From contig CAZVWV010000140.1 in assembly GCA_964631745.1 (NCBI GenBank), positions 1 through 9,227 of the forward strand: a stretch of DNA of 9,227 nucleotides. The letters run 5' to 3'. The stretch is from CAZVWV01 sp964631745. GTDB lineage: Bacteria > Bdellovibrionota_C > UBA2361 > JBGSMV01. The notes below the pieces were generated by a model, which was given only the letters and a program-made list of their open reading frames with translations, made no database searches and was not told the DNA's origin. Positions 5,595-9,227 of this stretch are shown piece by piece (position 1 is the stretch's first letter; each line of letters begins with the position of its first letter). The translations under genes and the position numbers were made by a program.

Positions 5595-7115
5595 ATGACA
5601 GGCCCGGGAGCTTTTCATTGGGCTTGGTTCTGGTTTGGAAGTTTTTTATTGGTTTGGGTTATGACGCAGCATGATAAGAGGAATACAGATTCCCAACAGT
5701 CGACTGGGAAACACGATACGTCCAAAGAGGATCGCGACGTTATAGCGAAAGCACTGTTCAGTTCCCAACATAGCAAACGCGACCCGAGTGGTGAAGCTTC
5801 ACTTAGAGCAGAGTTCTTGGCTGGGTACAAAGACGCTAAGGATAGAGGTACCATTCCGCAGTTCCAGGCAGAATTCGTAAAAAAACATGGGTTTGAACTC
5901 AGATTCAAGATCGCTGAGAATGAAGCTAATACAGCACGACAGCCCAAAAATGGACAGCGGGGGGGGGCGGATACAGTTGCGGCCGTGAAGACCAAGCCTC
6001 AGAAAGACGGCAAGGAAACAACACCCTCACCGGCTCTTGCTGCTATGAAGAAGGCGAAAGAGACTCCGACTCCGTGGAGAGGGCATAAGGATGAACGCCT
6101 AGCTGCGCTACACAATCAGGGCGAAAAGAACCTGCCACATCCGGCTGACAAGCATCAAAAATCTCACAATAAATCGGAAGAGCCAAAACGTGGCGCGGAA
6201 CCATCCGAGAAGAACGGAGCCAAAAAGCCCGTTGAGGCTAAGCCGGTCAAGGAAGAACACAAATCCCCCGAGCCAGCAGTTGCCGCGCCCGCTCCCACTA
6301 AGAGGGCTGAAACTACCAAACCGAGGGATTCGAAGGCTGGTTCATGGCTAGAGGCTAAAAAGTTACACTTGAAAGAATGGTGGGCCACCGTAAGCACCGA
6401 GAAAGATGCGGTCGAAGGCAGCATGACAAGATCTGAACTCATGAAAATCAGAGAGCACCTCGAGAAAGCAAATTGTGCATGGCCAGAAGAAGGCAAAGCT
6501 ACAGTCGTAGCCATCCGTTCGATCGCGAGTGAAACAAAAGGCGCAGATGCGCCTAAGGGCGCCGATATGCTGGCGCTCATTGAACATCTGCCTCCAGATA
6601 AAGGTCATAAGCGCTCATACTACACGGTCAAGACTGTTGCTTGCAGCACCGTACCGACTGTGCGTGATGGCTCGGGGATCGGGGGAGTGCCGGATGTAAA
6701 CGGAGATCGCATCCCGGACGTGGCAACTGTGTTGCCGGGGCAGTATCCGCTTAAGACTCGAGTGAATTCGGAAGGGGTTCTTGTGTTAGAGATACCTTCC
6801 CCCGTCTACGCCTATCGCGACACCAATCAGAATGGGCAGATCGACAAAGCTGAGCGAAAGACCGTCTACAAAGCAAACAATATCCAGATCCACCCCATGG
6901 CGGACTCAACCATAGCCGGAGCAAATCCTAAGCTTGCGGAGACGCTAAAGGGCACTTCCGTGGGCTGCACTGTGTTACCGATTGATGTTGCCACTTACAA
7001 TGCCGAAATTCTGCCATTTATAAGAAAATACGGTGATAGTTTAAGTTACACGATTATACCGGAAAGTGCGCTGGCCGAAAACGCCAAGCGCGAACCAGCT
7101 TCACGGGCTGCCTAA
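5595..7115 (+). CDS. Membrane-anchored protein with charged low-complexity linker and two calcium-loop motifs
   Basis: I do not recognise this 506-residue protein as a named family. An aromatic-rich hydrophobic segment (about residues 6-23, AFHWAWFWFGSFLLVWVM) is probably an uncleaved anchor. Residues 24-120 are polar and include a helical stretch EFLAGYKDAKDRGTIPQF. Residues about 120-255 are a Lys/Glu/Ala/Pro-rich disordered linker. From about 256 there is a folded region with three cysteines (C294, C350, C458). Its DVNGDRIPD (367-375) resembles FG-GAP-type calcium loops, and its DTNQNGQIDKAE (409-420) is a full EF-hand/dockerin-type loop with D, N, N, D and E at ligand positions 1, 3, 5, 9 and 12. 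The start is ATG 5595, although a TTG lies directly before it and no clear ribosome binding site is seen. A run of nine G (5959-5967) sits in the coding sequence just before the linker. It is divergent from ribH and convergent with the next gene, so it is probably a single-gene unit. Confidence 0.75.
   Translation: MTGPGAFHWAWFWFGSFLLVWVMTQHDKRNTDSQQSTGKHDTSKEDRDVIAKALFSSQHSKRDPSGEASLRAEFLAGYKDAKDRGTIPQFQAEFVKKHGFELRFKIAENEANTARQPKNGQRGGADTVAAVKTKPQKDGKETTPSPALAAMKKAKETPTPWRGHKDERLAALHNQGEKNLPHPADKHQKSHNKSEEPKRGAEPSEKNGAKKPVEAKPVKEEHKSPEPAVAAPAPTKRAETTKPRDSKAGSWLEAKKLHLKEWWATVSTEKDAVEGSMTRSELMKIREHLEKANCAWPEEGKATVVAIRSIASETKGADAPKGADMLALIEHLPPDKGHKRSYYTVKTVACSTVPTVRDGSGIGGVPDVNGDRIPDVATVLPGQYPLKTRVNSEGVLVLEIPSPVYAYRDTNQNGQIDKAERKTVYKANNIQIHPMADSTIAGANPKLAETLKGTSVGCTVLPIDVATYNAEILPFIRKYGDSLSYTIIPESALAENAKREPASRAA
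5959..5967 (+). repeat. Nine-G homopolymer inside a coding sequence
   Basis: The run spans codons R122-A125 of the membrane-anchored protein. Loss of one G would bring a TGA into frame at 5986-5988. Gain of one would bring a TAA at 6086-6088. Either would leave the membrane anchor and remove the linker and calcium-loop region. Tracts of this length are known as slippage-prone sites in phase-variable genes. Confidence 0.8.
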
Positions 7116-7148
7116 ACGTGCTTTCACCGCCCCGCTACCCTGTCCAGC

Positions 7149-7586
7149 CTACGGCGCTTTGGATGCTGTCCAAGAACCTTGCACACCGTTGGTATTTTCG
7201 TAAACTGCTGCGATAATGTATGCCCCCCCTGACGTACGGCGGGCCATCCCCCGTCCCTGTAACACGTAGCCTTCGGCCTCTTCGCCGTCGACGACCTGTG
7301 AGAAGTTAACCTGATTTCCGGTAACCGTCCCATAGATTTGATAACCATTGCTCGTAGGAGCCGTGGTTTTAAAGGCGCAGCCATTCTGGCTGAATGTGGC
7401 AGAAAAAGGTCCGGTGGATGACTCTCCCGCGGGTTGCACAAAAAAAGTGTATGTGCCGGTTATGGTAACATTGCAACAGCAGGATGTCTTCGAAATAGCC
7501 TGCCGAGTCGGAGCCGCCCACAATGGGGAGAGGCAAAGAAAAACTGATACCGCGACCGATATGGAGATTAGTTTAAAGTGGCTCAT
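7149..7586 (-). CDS. Small secreted protein of unknown function with a CCC motif
   Basis: A 145-residue exported protein that I cannot assign to a family. It has a signal peptide (about 1-24, hydrophobic core LISISVAVSVFLCLSPLWA), cleaved probably after LWA or nearby. The mature part starts with a short basic stretch and then three consecutive cysteines (C36-C38), with a fourth at C70. The rest is rich in Gly, Thr, Ser and aromatic residues alternating with hydrophobic ones (CNVTITGTYTF, GYQIYGTVTGNQVNFSQVV, AYIIAAVYEN), which suggests a small beta-barrel or beta-sandwich. The start is ATG 7586, not the longer in-frame start at 7616: it has a strong GGGAGG ribosome binding site five bases upstream and leaves a clean signal peptide. 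The gene has its own promoter and converges with the gene at 5595 across a 33-base gap without a visible terminator. A run of seven G (plus C at 7223-7229) is in the coding strand. Confidence 0.78.
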   Translation of the reverse strand: MSHFKLISISVAVSVFLCLSPLWAAPTRQAISKTSCCCNVTITGTYTFFVQPAGESSTGPFSATFSQNGCAFKTTAPTSNGYQIYGTVTGNQVNFSQVVDGEEAEGYVLQGRGMARRTSGGAYIIAAVYENTNGVQGSWTASKAP

Positions 7587-7591
7587 TTCTT

Positions 7592-7597
7592 CCTCCC
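7592..7597 (-). promoter_or_regulatory. Ribosome binding site that fixes the start of the secreted protein
   Basis: GGGAGG on the minus strand, with five bases between GGAGG and ATG 7586. It excludes the longer start at 7616, which has no such signal and would place ten extra residues, several acidic, before the signal peptide. Confidence 0.8.
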
Positions 7598-7610
7598 AAA
7601 ATCTAACTGA

Positions 7611-8115
7611 CAACACATTTATATATGGCTATCTTATGAGGCACAAGCTTATACCTGTCCAGTTGCAACCTTCACTGCTCCAGCCGCGATTCCTAGTACA
7701 GTTAGTGGCTCTAATAATGTGACTGGATCCTCCACTGAATTTGCCTGCAGCTCTAATATTCCGGGCACGGTGCGTTTCGGCTACGTGAGCAATGCCTATA
7801 GCTGGAATGGTCGTTGCTGGATTGCCGGTAAGTGTCGCAAACGAGGACCAGAATGGAACCTCAACGTCTGTCACCAAGCGCAGTTGGAATTACACTATCC
7901 CCTAGAGCGTGGAAGGTTCTAAGTGGATCACGAAGTGGCCCTGATCGATCCTCAAAAGCTGGGATGGAGTTTTAAATGAGCATGATACTATAATGGCAGA
8001 TGGAAACCCATTTACTTATACGACCTATCTAATTTTTAACTGGGATACCTTAGCTACGGCCATGATGGTTCAGGATGTTGTAAATTGGTGGTATTCATAT
8101 CCATCTTATCGTTAA
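7611..8115 (+). pseudogene. Decayed gene of unknown (surface/secreted-like) protein
   Basis: Two frames read like consecutive pieces of one protein. The first is open from 7611 to the stop at 7920-7922. It has Ser/Thr/Cys-rich sequence such as YTCPVATFTAPAAIPSTVSG and FACSSNIPGTVRFGYVSNAY, then turns basic and unlike protein after about 7810. The other frame takes over at about 7792 with VVAGLPVSVANEDQNGTSTS and SWNYTIP, then meets a TAG and a TGA (7942-7944). It continues in the same frame through NEHDTIMADGNPFTYTTYLI to aromatic-rich VNWWYSYPSYR and a TAA at 8113-8115. The simplest reading is one frameshift near 7800 plus two nonsense changes. No credible start codon opens the first frame and I recognise no family. 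The promoter of the divergent secreted gene lies in its first bases, so the 5' end is probably lost. Chance open frames remain possible. Confidence 0.4.
7618..7646 (-). promoter_or_regulatory. Sigma70-type promoter of the secreted-protein gene
   Basis: TATAAA at 7623-7618 and TTGTGC at 7646-7641 on the minus strand are separated by exactly 17 bases. The leader would be about 25 bases long, ending in the strong ribosome binding site. The -10 matches 5 of 6 consensus bases, the -35 only the TTG. Confidence 0.55.
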
Positions 8116-8121
8116 CGAATG

Positions 8122-8130
8122 TGGTATAAT
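8122..8130 (+). promoter_or_regulatory. Extended -10 promoter (TGGTATAAT)
   Basis: A perfect TATAAT at 8125-8130 is preceded by TG one base upstream, the extended -10 form that can work without a -35. No good -35 is seen at 16-18 bases. Transcription would start at about 8136-8138, only about 15 bases before the ATG of the gene at 8153. Confidence 0.6.
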
Positions 8131-8152
8131 TCTTTAAAATGAGGATGCTCTG

Positions 8153-8563
8153 ATGCCCGCAATGCAAGATCCAAATAGAGGTCGGATAGTAGGCAGTATC
8201 GGCCAAGTTGGCCCATCAGCTGTGCCTCGAGCTCATGGTGCGAATGCCAAAGCGTCAACTCGCGGGCAGAAAAGAGTACGCACGCATCAGCACGGTCCCT
8301 CAAGAGCTGAGCCGCTAAGAGGTGAACGCCGGCCTATTAATAAGTCGCCAGTTGAGCATCCTGAGGAGGTACGCAAGATTGGTCGAAATTTACTTTTTTT
8401 AGGCGGAGCGACAACATTATTTAGCGCTTTCGCTGCAGGTTTAAATTTTACTTCGCAAGCCGCTCAGGGCACCATGCACGGGATGTGGTACACCGGCTTA
8501 GCAGGTCTAGGAGTGGCACTAGCGGTAATCGGACACAACCTGCGCCGACCACACTCTAACTAA
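8153..8563 (+). CDS. Small membrane protein of unknown function with basic N-terminal tail
   Basis: A 136-residue protein that I do not recognise. Residues 1-80 are polar, basic and probably disordered (many Arg, Gly, Pro and His, for example RGQKRVRTHQHGPSRAEPLR). They are followed by two predicted membrane helices at about 81-101 (LLFLGGATTLFSAFAAGLNF) and 111-130 (YTGLAGLGVALAVIGHNL). The positive-inside rule would put the tail in the cytoplasm, where it might touch nucleic acid or membrane surface (inference). The start is supported by TGAGGA eight bases upstream and by an extended -10 promoter about 25 bases before the ATG. A four-codon ORF in the leader (ATG 8139, MRML) ends in TGA overlapping this ATG (TGATG). 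A probable decayed ORF overlaps the 3' end on the other strand. Confidence 0.65.
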   Translation: MPAMQDPNRGRIVGSIGQVGPSAVPRAHGANAKASTRGQKRVRTHQHGPSRAEPLRGERRPINKSPVEHPEEVRKIGRNLLFLGGATTLFSAFAAGLNFTSQAAQGTMHGMWYTGLAGLGVALAVIGHNLRRPHSN

Positions 8564-8735
8564 CCGCTCTTTAATCGTATCTCTATCGGCAGTACGAAAC
8601 GCTGCTTCAAAAAGCTGGCAGATCTCTTTATCTAAGGCTTGTTGCAAGTCAATCGGTGGTGAACTTAAGCCTTGTAACGCAGTAAGCGCGCACGAGTTCG
8701 ACGGCCTTGAGTTCCTGGCACTTCTGTCTTCTCAT
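8519..8735 (-). pseudogene. Possible frameshifted minus-strand ORF
   Basis: From ATG 8735 one frame gives MRRQKCQELKAVELVRAYCV and runs to a TGA after 28 codons. A neighbouring frame is open for 70 codons over the same bases to TAG at 8519. In its second half it gives protein-like sequence including PPIDLQQALDKEICQLFEAA and FRTADRDTIKERL. A single frameshift at about 8650 would join them into a protein of about 70 residues. No family is recognised and no promoter is clear. It overlaps the last 45 bases of the plus-strand membrane-protein gene. Chance is a real alternative. Confidence 0.3.
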
Positions 8736-8846
8736 GTGACTCGCCCATACGAGTCTGTAACTAGATATTTAGGGTTCTACTCCTGCCTCGTGCTCCACCT
8801 GATGACTCTATTTCCAACGCTCCAGAGTTCGAGTTCTAGCTCCGTT

Positions 8847-8990
8847 TCAGGCGGCTTCGCACCGCCTCGTTCGCGTTATGGAGTCTGGCCAACTTTCCAG
8901 CGCTCTTTCTATACCTAAATCCTCAATCTTCAGCCGCTGCTCGCCAAGATTACGTCCCCCAGGCCTATCGCTCTCCACAAAAACCACCAC
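8847..8990 (-). CDS. Putative 47-residue protein of unknown function
   Basis: From GTG 8990 the minus strand reads 47 codons to TGA at 8849-8847, beginning VVVFVESDRPGGRNLGEQRL and continuing KIEDLGIERALESWPDSITR. An AGAGG (plus 8998-9002) is seven bases before the GTG, a fair ribosome binding site. Composition is protein-like and charged. No membrane segment or signal peptide is seen and no family is recognised. Its 3' end runs into the hairpin at 8849-8867 and short repeats, so it may instead be repeat-derived sequence that happens to be open. Confidence 0.3.
   Translation of the reverse strand: MVVFVESDRPGGRNLGEQRLKIEDLGIERALESWPDSITRTRRCEAA
8849..8867. repeat. Hairpin AGGCGG-CTTCGCA-CCGCCT
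   Basis: Six perfect base pairs flank a seven-base loop in which GC and GC can also pair. No T tract follows on either strand. It lies between the two TTTCCARCGCTC copies and looks like the core of a dispersed palindromic element rather than a terminator. Confidence 0.45.
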
Positions 8991-9138
8991 GCTAGGGCCT
9001 CTACTTAAACTAGCTTAAATATACTTTTAATTCTCTTTGCGGAACTCGTTGATATTGTCGGGGACGATTGGTTTTCCTATCCTTAATGAGAAGATCCTGG
9101 CACCCGCCTGCTGATCGGACCCGTATATGCCGTACTCC

Positions 9139-9227
9139 TCAAGCCCGTAACTTCATCGGTTCAATGCTTTCATGCTTCAGCACCTGCGAGAGTTCCCATT
9201 CGGCCTGAAGCCCCATCCAGAAGTCGG
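9139..9227 (-). CDS. HigA-family antitoxin, C-terminal fragment (cut by window edge)
   Basis: The last 28 codons of a minus-strand gene enter the window from the right edge, starting DFWMGLQAEWELSQVLKHES and ending in MKLRA and TGA at 9141-9139. The FWMGLQAxxEL pattern matches the conserved FWLNLQxxYDL found after the helix-turn-helix of HigA/VapI-type antitoxins. These repress their own operon and neutralise a HigB-type mRNA interferase. The helix-turn-helix, and the higB toxin that usually precedes higA, would lie beyond 9227 and cannot be seen. The identification rests on this short C-terminal motif only. Confidence 0.62.
   Translation of the reverse strand, partial: DFWMGLQAEWELSQVLKHESIEPMKLRA

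Larger units (their letters stand above)
8564..9138. other. Gene-poor stretch with short repeats and relic-like frames
   Basis: No confident gene lies here. Besides the possible ORFs at 8519-8735 and 8847-8990, it holds TTTCCAACGCTC (8811-8822) and TTTCCAGCGCTC (8894-8905), an imperfect direct repeat. It also has tandem GAGTTC (8825-8836) and a hairpin at 8849-8867. On the minus strand, 9152-9027 is an open frame of 41 codons without a start, with protein-like RIFSLRIGKPIVPDNINEF before its TAA. Confidence 0.5.

Noticed and set aside
7629..7877. 82-residue minus-strand ORF
   Set aside because: It spans the promoter of the secreted gene, has no ribosome binding site and appears to be the antisense shadow of the plus-strand relic.
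7792..8115. Selenocysteine or pyrrolysine recoding of the TGA and TAG
   Set aside because: Two different stops plus a frameshift in one short region are better explained by gene decay; no SECIS-like hairpin was seen after the TGA.
8800..8910. Integron attC-like recombination site
   Set aside because: There are inverted stretches around the hairpin, but no matching RYYYAAC/GTTRRRY ends and no integrase gene.
8736..8918. 60-residue plus-strand ORF
   Set aside because: Serine-run and aromatic composition with no ribosome binding site; it crosses the repeats and hairpin and is antisense to the better 47-codon frame.

Overview
The window comes from a diderm (Gram-negative) bacterium. It encodes an outer-membrane TolC-family channel and a TonB-like energy transducer, and most genes start behind Shine-Dalgarno-like sequences. 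The lineage cannot be fixed from sequence alone. The hairpin-forming dispersed repeat at the left end and the repeat-like open sequence near 8.8-9.0 kb resemble what I remember from Verrucomicrobiota (Opitutia-like) genomes, but that is a weak inference from memory.

Positions 1-263 are non-coding and hold two 46-base copies of a palindromic REP-like repeat plus an unrelated hairpin. From 264 to 5369 seven genes all lie on the minus strand. In order of transcription they are ribH (lumazine synthase), nusB (antitermination factor), a TolC-family outer-membrane channel, a TonB-like transducer, a two-transmembrane sensor kinase, an OmpR/PhoB-type response regulator, and a small MazG/PRA-PH-like nucleotide pyrophosphohydrolase. 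ribH and nusB form a housekeeping pair behind a good -10 box. After an 81-base gap, the five genes from tolC onward are packed with overlaps of 4 and 14 bases or gaps of 5-6 bases, so they look like one translationally coupled unit. An envelope export/energy pair is thus joined to its own signalling pair and a nucleotide-cleaning enzyme.

From about 5370 to 5594 there is a divergent promoter region with an unusual tandem G-run element. It separates the minus-strand operon from a plus-strand gene for a 506-residue membrane-anchored protein with a long charged low-complexity linker and two calcium-loop motifs. That gene contains a run of nine G inside its coding sequence. It converges on a small secreted protein (7149-7586, minus) that has its own promoter and strong ribosome binding site.

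The right part (7.6-9.2 kb) is accessory in character. It holds a decayed plus-strand gene with a frameshift and two in-frame stops, a small two-helix membrane protein behind an extended -10 promoter, a probable frameshifted minus-strand ORF, a 47-codon minus-strand ORF in repeat-like sequence, and, at the very edge, the last codons of a HigA-type antitoxin on the minus strand. No RNA genes, CRISPR arrays or complete insertion sequences were seen.
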